From Kribbella sp. CA-293567 (GTDB taxonomy: Bacteria; Actinomycetota; Actinomycetes; Propionibacteriales; Kribbellaceae): 64,000 bases of DNA. Below, piece after piece: positions 1 through 7,784 of this stretch. The stretch is taken from positions 2,418,001 to 2,482,000 of the forward strand of contig NZ_CP114065.1 of the NCBI RefSeq assembly GCF_027627575.1, read 5' to 3'. Made by a program: the position numbers and the translations under genes. Each line of letters starts with the position of its first letter. The stretch's first letter is position 1. The notes beneath the pieces are model-generated. The model was not told the origin of the DNA, made no database searches, and worked only from the letters and a program-made list of their open reading frames with translations.

Positions 1-937
1 ACTGGGCACCCATCTGGCCGGCGTAGTACGCCGAACCGCAGCCGAGGATCTTGACCCGCTTGATCTCCCGGGCCTCCCGCGCGTCCATGTTCAGCCCACC
101 CAGGTGGACGGTGTGGAAACGCTCGTCCAGGCGACCGCGCAGGGCCCGCTGGACGGCCTCCGGCTGCTCGTGGATCTCCTTCATCATGAAGTGCTCGTGC
201 AGGCCGCGCTCGTACTCGTCGGCCTCCCACTCCACCGTCTTCGGGGTGTTCGTGGTCGGCGACGCGTCCTGGGTGAAGGTGCGGTAGCCGTCGGCCTTGA
301 CGGTGGCCAGCTCGCCGTCGGCCAGGTAGACGACCTGGCGGGTGTAGCGGATCAGCGCGGCCGCGTCGGAGGCGACGTGCATCTCGCCGTCGCCGATGCC
401 GAGGATCAGCGGGCTGCCGTTGCGGGCGACCACGATCCGGTCGGGGAAGTCCAGGTCGACCACGGCGATGCCGTAGGTGCCCTCGATCCGGCGCAGCGCG
501 GACATCACCTTCTCCTCGAGGGTGGCGCCGTCGGACTGCTCGATCAGGTGCGCGAGGACCTCGGTGTCGGTCTCGGAGCGAAGCTTGACGCCGGCGTCCT
601 CAAGCTGGCGGCGGAGCGCGCCGGCGTTGTCGAAGATGCCGTTGTGGACAACGGCGATCCGCTCGTTGCCGCTGGCGTGCGGGTGCGCGTTGTCCTTGCT
701 CGGGCCGCCGTGGGTGGCCCAGCGGGTGTGACCGATGCCGAGCTTGCCGCCGAACCGCTTGGGCAGCGACGCCTCCAGCTCACGGACCCGGCCGGCGTCC
801 TTGTGCACCTTCAGCTCGCTGGACCCGAGCACGGCCACGCCGGCCGAGTCGTACCCGCGGTACTCCAGCCGGGCCAGGCCGTCCACCAGGATCGGCGCGG
901 CCGGCTTGGTGCCGACGTATCCGACGATTCCGCACAT
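1..937 (-). CDS. glmS: glutamine-fructose-6-phosphate aminotransferase GlmS, N-terminal 312 residues (runs off window)
   Basis: Makes glucosamine-6-phosphate from fructose-6-phosphate and glutamine, the first committed step to UDP-GlcNAc for peptidoglycan. The protein starts MCGIVGYVG, so after Met removal Cys1 is the N-terminal nucleophile of a class II (Ntn) glutamine amidotransferase. The glutaminase motif GHTRWATHG follows at about residue 75. At the window edge the sequence ILGCGSAYYAG opens the first SIS sugar-isomerase domain. The family is about 600-620 residues, so about half the protein, including the second SIS domain, lies outside. An AAAGGA ribosome site lies about ten bases before the ATG. 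The gene is 30 bases downstream of a small unknown gene on the same strand and is probably co-transcribed with it. Confidence 0.96.
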   Translation of the reverse strand, partial: MCGIVGYVGTKPAAPILVDGLARLEYRGYDSAGVAVLGSSELKVHKDAGRVRELEASLPKRFGGKLGIGHTRWATHGGPSKDNAHPHASGNERIAVVHNGIFDNAGALRRQLEDAGVKLRSETDTEVLAHLIEQSDGATLEEKVMSALRRIEGTYGIAVVDLDFPDRIVVARNGSPLILGIGDGEMHVASDAAALIRYTRQVVYLADGELATVKADGYRTFTQDASPTTNTPKTVEWEADEYERGLHEHFMMKEIHEQPEAVQRALRGRLDERFHTVHLGGLNMDAREAREIKRVKILGCGSAYYAGQMGAQ

Positions 938-967
938 GGGGAGGGTGTTCCTTTCGTGTGGTTTCAG

Positions 968-1243
968 TTAGCCGTAGACGATCCGGCGCAATTGGCGGGC
1001 CGACAGCTCGGGGGAGCGGACCGGCCAGTGCCGCAGCTCGGCGCCGAGCCGGGCGAAGATCTCTTCGTTGCGCGCGCCGTAGGTCTGCAGCTCGCGGTGC
1101 CGGCGCCGGACGTACTGCTCGGTCGTCTCGGTGAAGTAGGCCAGCACGTCGGCGACCACCCGTCGGGCGTCGTCCGGCGTCAGGCCGGTGGTGCGGCTGA
1201 CCTGGTCAACGAGGTCCTCGCTGGGATCCGCCGCCTCACTCAT
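968..1243 (-). CDS. small hypothetical protein upstream of glmS (91 aa)
   Basis: Starts MSEAADPSEDLVDQVSRTTG and is predicted to be mostly helical and charged (VRRRHRELQTYGARNEE), with no signal peptide, membrane segment or Cys/His metal site. I do not recognise the family. The ATG was chosen because longer versions of this frame run antisense through nucS and the downstream genes. It lies just upstream of glmS on the same strand, with 30 bases between, which suggests one transcript. A strong inverted repeat at 1281-1310 separates it from nucS. The low-complexity-free composition and good codon bias support a real gene, but the function is unknown. Confidence 0.7.
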   Translation of the reverse strand: MSEAADPSEDLVDQVSRTTGLTPDDARRVVADVLAYFTETTEQYVRRRHRELQTYGARNEEIFARLGAELRHWPVRSPELSARQLRRIVYG

Positions 1244-1280
1244 CACCCACTCACTGTGCAGTGAGATCGGGCTTATTAGC

Positions 1281-1310
1281 AAAGATCTGCCCGAATTCGG
1301 GCAATCTTTT
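1281..1310 (-). terminator. strong inverted repeat between nucS and the glmS-side gene
   Basis: A perfect 16-base palindrome (TGCCCGAATTCGGGCA, 1288-1303) is extended by six more pairs (AAAGAT/ATCTTT) with one bulged base at 1287. It sits just after the nucS stop on the minus strand and just before the next gene, and one arm is T-rich. Terminator is the simplest reading; an operator for the small gene and glmS is the alternative. Confidence 0.55.
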
Positions 1311-1317
1311 ACCTGAC

Positions 1318-1977
1318 TCAGAAGAGACGGAGAATGTCGGACTCCATGCCGCGGAGCAGGTCGTAGTCGACGGTGACGCACTCCAGGCCGCGGTCGGTGG
1401 CCAGGAACTGGGCCTGCGGCTTGATCAGCTGGGCGGCGAAGATGCCGCGGACCGGGGCCAGCAGCGGGTCGCGGTTGAGCAGTTCGACGTACCGGGTGAG
1501 CTGTTCGACGCCGTCGATCTCGCCGCGGCGCTTGATCTCGACCGCCACGTGCTTGCCGTCGGCGTCGCGGCAGAGCAGGTCGACCGGGCCGATCGCGGTC
1601 GGGTACTCCCGGCGGACCAGCGTGAAGCCCTCGCCGAAGGTGTGCACGTGCTCGGCCAGCAGTTCCTGCAGGTGCGCCTCGACGCCGTCCTTGATCAGCC
1701 CCGGGTCCAGGCCCAGCTCGTACGACGAGTCGCTGAGCACCTCCTCGAAGGTGATCCGCAGTTCCTCGCCGGCCTTGTTGGTGACGCTCCAGACGCCTTC
1801 CTCCTCCGTCAGCTTGCACGGCGGGGACATCCAGTTCAGCGGTTTGTAGGAGCCGCCGTCGGCGTGGATCAGGACGGAGCCGTCCGCCTTCACCATCAGC
1901 AGCCGGGGCGCCATCGGGAGATGGGCGGTCAGCCGGCCGGAGTAGTCCACTGAGCAACGAGCAATCACCAGGCGCAC
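1318..1977 (-). CDS. nucS: mismatch-specific endonuclease NucS (EndoMS)
   Basis: In actinobacteria without MutS/MutL, NucS cuts both strands at mismatches and keeps spontaneous mutation low. The 219-residue protein starts [20 protein letters not shown], typical of the family. The N-terminal DNA-binding half has KPLNWMSPP near residue 45. The C-terminal RecB-like nuclease has D133 in GPVDLL, E147 and K149 in VEIKRR and Q159/Y163 in EQLTRY, the same D-14-E-x-K spacing as archaeal NucS. The C-terminus ends in LRLF, a short hydrophobic tail that could bind the sliding clamp (inference). GTG start. Transcribed alone, with an inverted repeat right behind the stop. Confidence 0.93.
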   Translation of the reverse strand: MRLVIARCSVDYSGRLTAHLPMAPRLLMVKADGSVLIHADGGSYKPLNWMSPPCKLTEEEGVWSVTNKAGEELRITFEEVLSDSSYELGLDPGLIKDGVEAHLQELLAEHVHTFGEGFTLVRREYPTAIGPVDLLCRDADGKHVAVEIKRRGEIDGVEQLTRYVELLNRDPLLAPVRGIFAAQLIKPQAQFLATDRGLECVTVDYDLLRGMESDILRLF

Positions 1978-2051
1978 GAGAAAGCACCGTAGTCCACTTG
2001 TGCCTCGACGTGCATGGCGCCCGGCCGTGCGGCGGTGAGAGGCTGGTCGGT

Positions 2052-2375
2052 ATGAAGCCCAGGATCAGTCTGAAGACGCGGCTGGAGTACGACGCGGTCG
2101 CCAAGGGGCTCGCCGACGCCGGGGTGGTCGAGGGCAGCATGTTCGGCATGCCCTGCCTGAAGATCGAGAAGAAGATGCTGGCCGGGCTGTTCGGGGACGC
2201 GATGACGTTCAAGCTGCCGCCGGAGCCGCGGGCCGAGGCGCTCGCGCTGAGCGGCGCCGAGGCGTTCGATCCGGGAATGGGCCAGCCGATGAAGGAGTGG
2301 GTCGTCGTCCCGCTCGAGCACGCCGGCAGCTGGCCGAAGTACGCCGAGCAGGCCCTGGAGTTCGTCCGGCCGTGA
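2052..2375 (+). CDS. TfoX/Sxy N-terminal domain protein
   Basis: A 107-residue protein, [20 protein letters not shown], made almost entirely of the TfoX N-terminal domain: [31 protein letters not shown], then a C-terminal segment around [13 protein letters not shown]. Gammaproteobacterial Sxy/TfoX controls competence, but stand-alone N-domain proteins in actinobacteria have no proven role. The ATG at 2052 was preferred over an upstream in-frame start because the family begins at this point. The stop overlaps the GTG of the next gene in a GTGA arrangement, so the two are translationally coupled. Confidence 0.8.
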   Translation: MKPRISLKTRLEYDAVAKGLADAGVVEGSMFGMPCLKIEKKMLAGLFGDAMTFKLPPEPRAEALALSGAEAFDPGMGQPMKEWVVVPLEHAGSWPKYAEQALEFVRP

Positions 2376-2734
2376 ATTTGATCTGCCCGGCCCGGCTGAT
2401 CCTGCTGGTCCCCGGATCGCGGGCTTTCCTCGCCGGTGAGCGGATTGCGGAGGTGTACGCGACCCCGGATGCCGAGGAGCCGGCCGCCGGTCTCGCGGCG
2501 GAGCTCGGTGTGCGGCTGACCCTGCTGCAGCCGCCGCCGACGGCGCTGGCGCCGCTGCCGACGGCCGCCCCGGCCGCGCCGGCCGAATCGGTGGTCCGCG
2601 ATATCGCTGATCTGCACCGCGGGGAGACGGTGGTGCTGGTTGCTCCGGGGCTCGACCTCGGGCTCGAGCTGCCGGTGATGATCGAGCACGAAGGCGACAA
2701 CTGGTACGTCGTACCGGGCGTGGACGAGGTGTGA
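2372..2734 (+). CDS. hypothetical protein coupled to the TfoX-like gene
   Basis: A 120-residue protein starting [22 protein letters not shown], with a Pro/Ala linker in the middle and a second part containing VVRDIADLHRGETVVLVAPG. The overall pattern (short opening strand, later a helix and strand ending in VAPG) faintly recalls histidine phosphatases of the phosphoglycerate mutase fold. The RHG catalytic motif is absent and VAPG replaces the usual VSHG, so if related it is a non-catalytic remnant (inference, weak). The GTG at 2372 overlaps the TGA of the preceding gene. No membrane segment. Confidence 0.6.
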   Translation: MNLICPARLILLVPGSRAFLAGERIAEVYATPDAEEPAAGLAAELGVRLTLLQPPPTALAPLPTAAPAAPAESVVRDIADLHRGETVVLVAPGLDLGLELPVMIEHEGDNWYVVPGVDEV

Positions 2735-2798
2735 GGTTCCACTCTCTGGTGACACAGCTCATGTGCGGACCACTGGGGCGACTGGCACACTTCGAGCC

Positions 2799-4577
2799 AT
2801 GGCGCGCGAACTGAAGACGGTCGGAGTGGTCGGGCTCGGCACGATGGGGGCCGGTATCGCGGAGGTGTTCGCCCGGCACGGGCTCAGTGTCGTGGGCGTG
2901 GAGCGGGACCAGGCCGCGGTCGACCGCGGCCGCGGGCACATCCAGCACTCGACCGATCGTGCGGTGAAGCGCGGCAAGCTGTCGACCGAGGACCAGCAGG
3001 CGCTGTTCGACCGGGTCACCTTCGCCACCGAGATCGAGGCGCTGGCCGACTGCGACCTGGTGATCGAGGCGGTGATCGAGCGGCTGGAGCTGAAGCGCGA
3101 GATCTTCTCCGCGCTCGACAAGGTGGTCCGCGAGGACGCCATCCTGGCCACCAACACCTCCAGCCTGTCGGTCACCGAGATCTCCGTCGCCACCCAGCGT
3201 CCGCGCCGGGTGGTCGGCATGCACTTCTTCAACCCCGCCCCGGTGCAGGAGTTCGTCGAGGTGATCAAGACCGTCGTCACCGAGCCGGACGTGGTCGAGG
3301 ACGTGCTCGAGCTGGCCCGCCGCCTCGACAAGGTCCCGGTGGTCGCGGCCGACCGGGCCGGGTTCATCGCCAACGCGCTGCTGTTCGGCTACCTGAACCA
3401 CGCCGTCTCGATGGTCGAGTCGCGCTACGCCACCCGCGAGGACGTCGACGCGGCGATGCGGCTGGGCTGCGGCTACCCGATGGGCCCGCTGGCGCTGCTC
3501 GACCTGATCGGTCTCGACACGGCGTACGAGATCCTCGACACGATGTACAAGCAGGGCCGCAACCGGCTGCACGCGCCGGCACCGATCCTCAAGCAGATGG
3601 TCACCGCAGGGCTGCTCGGCCGCAAGACCGGCCGTGGCTTCTACACCTACGAGTCGCCCGACTCGCCGGTCGTCGTCGAGGACGACCTGACTCCCTCGGC
3701 CACGGACGACGCGGCCGGCCTCCGCCCGCTGCGGCAAGTCGGGGTGGTCGGCTCCGGCACGATGGCCGTCGGCATCATCGAGGTCTGTGCCAAGGCCGGG
3801 TACGACGTCCTGTACGTCGCCCGCGGCACCGAGAAGGTCGACAAGGTCCGGGCCGGCCTGGAACGCTCGCTGGAGAAGGGCGTCCAGCGCGGCAAGCTCT
3901 CGTCGGAGGAACGCGACGCGGCGCTCGCCCGGATCACCGGTACGGCGAAGCTCGACGACCTGGCCACCGCCGACCTGGTGATCGAGGCCGTGGTCGAGGA
4001 GCTCAGCGTCAAGCAGGCGTTGTTCGAGACCTTCGACGAGCTCTGCAAGCCGGGCGCGATCCTGGCCACCACCACCTCCAGCCTGCCGGTGATCGACCTG
4101 GCGATGGCGACCAAGCGGCCCGCCGACGTGGTCGGCCTGCACTTCTTCAACCCCGCGCCGGTGATGAAGCTGGTCGAGGTGGTCAGCACGGTCAGCACCT
4201 CGCCCGAGGTCGCCGACACCGTCGCCGCGCTGGCCGTTGCCGCCGGCAAGCACCCGGTGCGCTGCGGCGACCGGGCCGGTTTCATCGTCAACGCGCTGCT
4301 GTTCCCCTACCTGAACGACGCGGTCCGGATGCTCGAGGCGCACTACGCCGGGGTCGACGACATCGACGCCGCGATGAAGCTGGGCTGCCGGCTGCCGATG
4401 GGCCCGTTCGAACTGCTCGACGTGGTCGGCCTGGACGTGTCGCTGGCGATCCAGCGGACCCTGTACCTGGAGTTCCGCGAGCCAGGGTTCGCCCCCGCCC
4501 CGCTGCTCGAGCACCTGGTTACCGCCGGCTACCTCGGTCGCAAGACCGGCCGTGGCTTCCGCGACTACTCCAACTGA
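2799..4577 (+). CDS. tandem-fused 3-hydroxyacyl-CoA (3-hydroxybutyryl-CoA) dehydrogenase
   Basis: A 592-residue protein holding two complete 3-hydroxyacyl-CoA dehydrogenase modules. Module 1 (about 7-290) has the NAD-binding GLGTMGAGIAEV, the signature MHFFNPAPVQEFVEV and the C-terminal GYPMGPLALLDLIGLD. Module 2 (about 313-592) has GSGTMAVGIIEV, LHFFNPAPVMKLVEV and LPMGPFELLDVVGLD. Single-module enzymes are about 285 residues, so this is a head-to-tail duplication. The reaction is NAD(P)-dependent oxidation of 3-hydroxyacyl-CoA or reduction of acetoacetyl-CoA. With the thiolase and crotonyl-CoA carboxylase/reductase further along, it could feed an ethylmalonyl-CoA-type route, or it may serve beta-oxidation. 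Cytosolic. The ATG at 2799 places the dinucleotide fold right at the N-terminus. Confidence 0.92.
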   Translation: MARELKTVGVVGLGTMGAGIAEVFARHGLSVVGVERDQAAVDRGRGHIQHSTDRAVKRGKLSTEDQQALFDRVTFATEIEALADCDLVIEAVIERLELKREIFSALDKVVREDAILATNTSSLSVTEISVATQRPRRVVGMHFFNPAPVQEFVEVIKTVVTEPDVVEDVLELARRLDKVPVVAADRAGFIANALLFGYLNHAVSMVESRYATREDVDAAMRLGCGYPMGPLALLDLIGLDTAYEILDTMYKQGRNRLHAPAPILKQMVTAGLLGRKTGRGFYTYESPDSPVVVEDDLTPSATDDAAGLRPLRQVGVVGSGTMAVGIIEVCAKAGYDVLYVARGTEKVDKVRAGLERSLEKGVQRGKLSSEERDAALARITGTAKLDDLATADLVIEAVVEELSVKQALFETFDELCKPGAILATTTSSLPVIDLAMATKRPADVVGLHFFNPAPVMKLVEVVSTVSTSPEVADTVAALAVAAGKHPVRCGDRAGFIVNALLFPYLNDAVRMLEAHYAGVDDIDAAMKLGCRLPMGPFELLDVVGLDVSLAIQRTLYLEFREPGFAPAPLLEHLVTAGYLGRKTGRGFRDYSN

Positions 4578-4603
4578 GCTCGTCAGCTGACAAACTCCGG
4601 AGC

Positions 4604-5047
4604 GTGTTCAGCAAAGCCGACGCGCAACAGGTAGGTCTGACCGTCGCTTTCCATCTCCTGGCCGTGATCACCACGGTCGGTCTGATCGGGATGGACGGCC
4701 TGGTCGGGGCGAACTGGCCCGGCTGGTCGTCGAACATGGTGCTCGTCTGCCTGACAGTCCTGCCCGCGGCCTGGGTGCTGACCGGCATCTCGGCCGGTGT
4801 CGGCAAGGTCGCCCGCTGGTTCCTGGCCGCCGCCGTCGGGGCTTGCGTGATCCGGGTGATCTGGAGCCTGTACGGCGCCGGCACCCGAGCCCTGTACGCC
4901 GCCATCGCCGTCGCCCCGTTCCTGGCGCTGCTCCTGCTCGCCGTCCTGCTGCTCGTCCATGCCTGGCCGCGATCGGTGGCCGCCGAACTGGCAGAGGTTG
5001 CCCAGGGCAACGGGTGGCGGTCTTCGTCGGGCGGCAACTGGACGTGA
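4604..5047 (+). CDS. membrane protein, N-terminal part of a DUF3137-like protein
   Basis: A 147-residue protein with three to four hydrophobic segments (about 10-30, 45-65, 68-90, 98-125), followed by AAELAEVAQGNGWRSSSGGNWT and a stop. The last part resembles the start of the soluble region in larger actinobacterial membrane proteins of the DUF3137 type, where a phrase like AxANGW is followed by about 150 more residues. Here the frame closes and the remainder continues in the overlapping next frame. It starts with GTG at 4604. Either it is now a separate small membrane protein or it is half of a disrupted gene. Confidence 0.6.
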   Translation: MFSKADAQQVGLTVAFHLLAVITTVGLIGMDGLVGANWPGWSSNMVLVCLTVLPAAWVLTGISAGVGKVARWFLAAAVGACVIRVIWSLYGAGTRALYAAIAVAPFLALLLLAVLLLVHAWPRSVAAELAEVAQGNGWRSSSGGNWT

Positions 5048-5661
5048 GGCTGCCGCCGCTGGAGGTGCGGCCGGAACAGGCGCTGAGCCGCTCCGACCTG
5101 TCCCTGGAGAGCGCTGAGTTCAACCGGTCCTTCGACGTTCTCGGCGACGACAGCCGGTACGTGATGGCGATGCTGCACCCACGGGCGATGCAGATCCTGC
5201 TCGATGGTCGTCCCCTCGGGTTGGTGGTCGACGGCGATGCGCTGGCGGCGTACGACGCGGGCGGTCTCGACGCGGCGTCCTTGGCGCGGGGGATGACGAC
5301 CCTTCAGCGGCTGCAAGCGGTGCTGCCGAGGCACGTACTCGACCAGTGGGGAACGTATCGCGGCACCGCCACGGGGTCGGGGCTGCGGTTCGCCGGACCG
5401 CCGTGGAGCGAGGCGCTCGGAGGTTTCGTACTGCGCCTGGTCGCGCTGGCGACCGGACTGCTCGGGGCGACGCTCGCCGCCTGTCTACTTGCGGTGGCGG
5501 CCGAGGAGCGAGCCACCGGCATCGACTTCCAACCGGCTCAGCCGCTGCAGTCGCTGGTGATCAGCGCCGTCGTACTGGTCGCGGTCTCGGCCGTGAGCGG
5601 CTTGGCGTCACGGCCGAGGTTGGCTCAGGGCTCGGCGGCTCAGGGCTCAGCGGTCGCGTAG
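5014..5661 (+). CDS. DUF3137-like membrane protein, C-terminal part
   Basis: A 215-residue protein from GTG at 5014, with VRLPPLEVRPEQALSR, then LESAEFNRSFDVLGDDSRYV and LHPRAMQILLD, which is the recognisable DUF3137 pattern. Two hydrophobic helices follow near 140-165 and 180-200. It overlaps the preceding membrane ORF by 34 bases in another frame, and the region expected between the two halves is missing. The 3' end overlaps the oppositely oriented PhyH gene by 22 bases. Function unknown. Confidence 0.6.
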   Translation: MAVFVGRQLDVRLPPLEVRPEQALSRSDLSLESAEFNRSFDVLGDDSRYVMAMLHPRAMQILLDGRPLGLVVDGDALAAYDAGGLDAASLARGMTTLQRLQAVLPRHVLDQWGTYRGTATGSGLRFAGPPWSEALGGFVLRLVALATGLLGATLAACLLAVAAEERATGIDFQPAQPLQSLVISAVVLVAVSAVSGLASRPRLAQGSAAQGSAVA

Positions 5662-6428
5662 TCGCCGCAAGGGCCGCCGCCGATGGCTTCGGGCCGGACC
5701 GTGGTTCGGCGGTCGGGGCGGACGAGCGGGTTGTAGAAGGAGGCGATCTCGGTGCTCTCCTCGGGGACGTAGTGGAAGATCAGCGCACGGCGGAAGCGGT
5801 CCGTGCTCGTGTTCGGACGGGAGCCGTGCACGACACTGCCGTGGAAGAAGAGCACGTCGCCGGCCTTCATCTTCGTCTGCACCTTGCTGAGCCCGGCGGG
5901 AATCGGTACTTCGGCGTTGGTGAACGACTCGGTCAGGTCGGCCTCCTCCGGACAGGCCAGCTCGATCTCGTGCGAGCCGGGCACCACCGCCAGCCCACCG
6001 TTCTCGGCGTCCACGTCGTCGATCGCGATCCAGGCGGCCAGACAGGTCTCCGGATGCGCCCGGAGGAACAGGTTGTCCTGGTGCATGGCCTGCCCGCGGG
6101 CGCCCGGCGGCTTGAAGTAGAACATCGACTGGGCGCCCAGCGCGGGGCCGATCAGGGTCTCGACGACATCGAGGATCCGGTTGTCGAGCATCCACTCCAG
6201 CGCCAGCCTCCCCGCCTCCACCTCGGTCCGGCGGTGCGGGTGGACGAAGCGCGGGTACCGCACGAGCGGGTCTCCGTCCGGCACCTCGTCGTCGATCGCC
6301 AGCGAGTGGTCCACGGCCACCTGCGTCATGTACGCCGCCCTGATCTGGTCGATCTCGGCGGGATCGAGGACCCCGGGCACCTGGACGATCCCGTCTCGGC
6401 GGTAAACCTCTGCAACTGTGCTGGTCAT
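5640..6428 (-). CDS. phytanoyl-CoA dioxygenase (PhyH) family protein
   Basis: A 262-residue Fe(II)/2-oxoglutarate oxygenase. The expected metal triad is visible: H116 and D118 in AMHQDN and H201 in the HGSRPNTS segment, with R213/R214 in RFRRAL to hold 2-oxoglutarate. KPPGARGQAMHQDNLFLRAHP is typical of bacterial PhyH proteins. Substrate unknown. It is divergently arranged with an AraC-type regulator whose start is about 50 bases away, so that regulator probably controls it. Confidence 0.88.
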   Translation of the reverse strand: MTSTVAEVYRRDGIVQVPGVLDPAEIDQIRAAYMTQVAVDHSLAIDDEVPDGDPLVRYPRFVHPHRRTEVEAGRLALEWMLDNRILDVVETLIGPALGAQSMFYFKPPGARGQAMHQDNLFLRAHPETCLAAWIAIDDVDAENGGLAVVPGSHEIELACPEEADLTESFTNAEVPIPAGLSKVQTKMKAGDVLFFHGSVVHGSRPNTSTDRFRRALIFHYVPEESTEIASFYNPLVRPDRRTTVRPEAIGGGPCGDYATAEP

Positions 6429-6480
6429 GTCTCCAGGATCCGTCGCGGCCGGCCCACCGGCGATAACCTATCGAACTGTG
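6405..6480. promoter_or_regulatory. 60-bp-spaced direct repeat in the phyH/araC divergent region
   Basis: AACCT-N4-AACTGTG occurs at 6405-6420 (inside the first codons of the PhyH gene) and again at 6465-6480 (overlapping the GTG of the AraC-type gene), exactly 60 bases apart. Two same-orientation half-site pairs in the promoter region of an AraC-type regulator are a reasonable operator candidate. Inference only. Confidence 0.3.
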
Positions 6481-7299
6481 AACCTTCGAGATCCTGCTGA
6501 GCCGGATGCCGTCACGCCGACCGTCCGGCGGCTGCTGGCCGGTGAGTTCGACGAGGGCCCCGGCTATGCCACCTACCGTCGACGCGGGACGACGGACTGG
6601 TTGCTGATGCACACCCTCGACGGAGTGGGCGCCCTCGGCAGTGGTGTGTTCGCCGGTCCGGGGATCACCACGTTGATCCGCCCGGGCACCCTGCAGGACT
6701 ACGGCACGGCCCACGACCGCTGGCATTTCCTCTTCGCCCACTTCCATCCGCGGCCGGACTGGCTGCCGCTGCTCGAGTGGCCGTCGGTTGCCCCCGGCAT
6801 CCTTCAGCTGCAGCCCGGTCCGCACGCCGCCGAACAGATCACCCGAGCACTGTCCGAGGCGGTCCGCTACCAGGACAGCGTGCTGTCACAGGGCGAGCTG
6901 CTCAGCTACAACGCGCTCGAAGCGGCGCTGCTGTGGTGCGACACCCAGAACCCGAAGGCAGCCCAGCTCGACGACCGCCTGCTCCGCGCCATCGAGTACG
7001 TCGACCGCAACCTCCGCGGCGACCTCTCGATCGCAGTACTGGCCCGCACCAGCAATCTCTCCGTCTCGCGGTTCGCCCACCTCTTCCGTCAGCAGGTGGG
7101 CGTGCCGCCGCAGCAGTTCGTCGAGCGCCGCCGGCTGGACGCCGCTGCCCGCCTGCTCGAACTGACCACCCGCCCGGTCGCCGCGATCGCCGCCGACGCC
7201 GGTTTCACCAACCCGCTCTATTTCTCCACCCGCTTCCGCGCCCACACCGGCCACAGCCCTACGCAGTACAGGCGGCAGTTGGGCTCTGCGCTGCTCTAA
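6478..7299 (+). CDS. AraC-family transcriptional regulator
   Basis: A 273-residue regulator. The N-terminal half (YATYRRRGTTDWLLMHTLDG ... DRWHFLFAHFHPRPDW) is a cupin-like sensor. The C-terminal 100 residues carry two helix-turn-helix units: LSIAVLARTSNLSVSRFAHLF and VAAIAADAGFTNPLYFSTRF, followed by GHSPTQYR, the AraC signature. GTG at 6478 is preferred because homologues as I remember them start near DPAEPDAVTPTVRRLLAG; an in-frame start at 6418 would overlap the divergent gene. The stop overlaps the end of the convergent DGPF gene by four bases. Confidence 0.9.
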   Translation: MNLRDPAEPDAVTPTVRRLLAGEFDEGPGYATYRRRGTTDWLLMHTLDGVGALGSGVFAGPGITTLIRPGTLQDYGTAHDRWHFLFAHFHPRPDWLPLLEWPSVAPGILQLQPGPHAAEQITRALSEAVRYQDSVLSQGELLSYNALEAALLWCDTQNPKAAQLDDRLLRAIEYVDRNLRGDLSIAVLARTSNLSVSRFAHLFRQQVGVPPQQFVERRRLDAAARLLELTTRPVAAIAADAGFTNPLYFSTRFRAHTGHSPTQYRRQLGSALL

Positions 7300-7712
7300 C
7301 CGAGCGGGTTGATCTCGTCGAAGTCCGACTGGTCCATCACCCGGCGTACGCCGATCGGCTGCTGCAGCGGCACCCCGCCGGGCCCGGGCACCTGGGACAC
7401 CAGCCCGGCGATCTCGATCGCCCGCTCCAGCGACTCGACGTCGACCATCTGGAACCCGGCGAGCATCTCCTTGGACTCCGCGAACGGCCCGTCGGTCACC
7501 ACCGGTGCCGCCTTGCCGTCGGAGGTGACCGTCTTGGCCTCCTCCGGCCAGCTGAGCGAGAGGCCGGAGACCAGCTCCCCGCTGGCCCGCAACTCGTCGT
7601 TCAGCGCGTCGTAGTACGCCATGTGCGCCTTGACCTCTTCCGGCGTCCACTCGGTCATCGGGGTGTCGACCACGCCGCCGTTGTAGTCCACGATCAGCAG
7701 GAACTTCGTCAT
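7296..7712 (-). CDS. YCII-related (DGPF domain) protein
   Basis: A 138-residue protein starting MTKFLLIVDYNG with the family signature VVTDGPFAESKEMLAGFQMVDVESLERAIEIA. DGPF proteins have a dimeric alpha-beta barrel fold and are usually small partner proteins of ECF sigma factors, with no settled enzymatic role. The second ATG (7712) was chosen because GGAG lies nine bases upstream of it but only directly adjacent to the first. No sigma factor is next to this copy, unlike the one at 43154. Confidence 0.85.
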   Translation of the reverse strand: MTKFLLIVDYNGGVVDTPMTEWTPEEVKAHMAYYDALNDELRASGELVSGLSLSWPEEAKTVTSDGKAAPVVTDGPFAESKEMLAGFQMVDVESLERAIEIAGLVSQVPGPGGVPLQQPIGVRRVMDQSDFDEINPLG

Positions 7713-7784
7713 CTCGATCATCTCCGGTTTGCTGTCAGCGTCTGCTTACACCCCGGGGACGAAGCCGGGGCCGGGTTCTCTACA

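Noticed and set aside
104..1264. 386-codon plus-strand frame across glmS
   Set aside because: Antisense to glmS and the 91-residue gene; the translated sequence has no family pattern and mirrors GC-rich third positions.
1965..4514. 849-codon minus-strand frame
   Set aside because: Antisense shadow of the tandem dehydrogenase, with Arg/His/Gln/Asp-rich composition typical of reverse frames.
7751..7770. CCCCGG/CCGGGG hairpin between DGPF and response regulator genes
   Set aside because: Only 6 bp of simple G/C; common by chance at this base composition.
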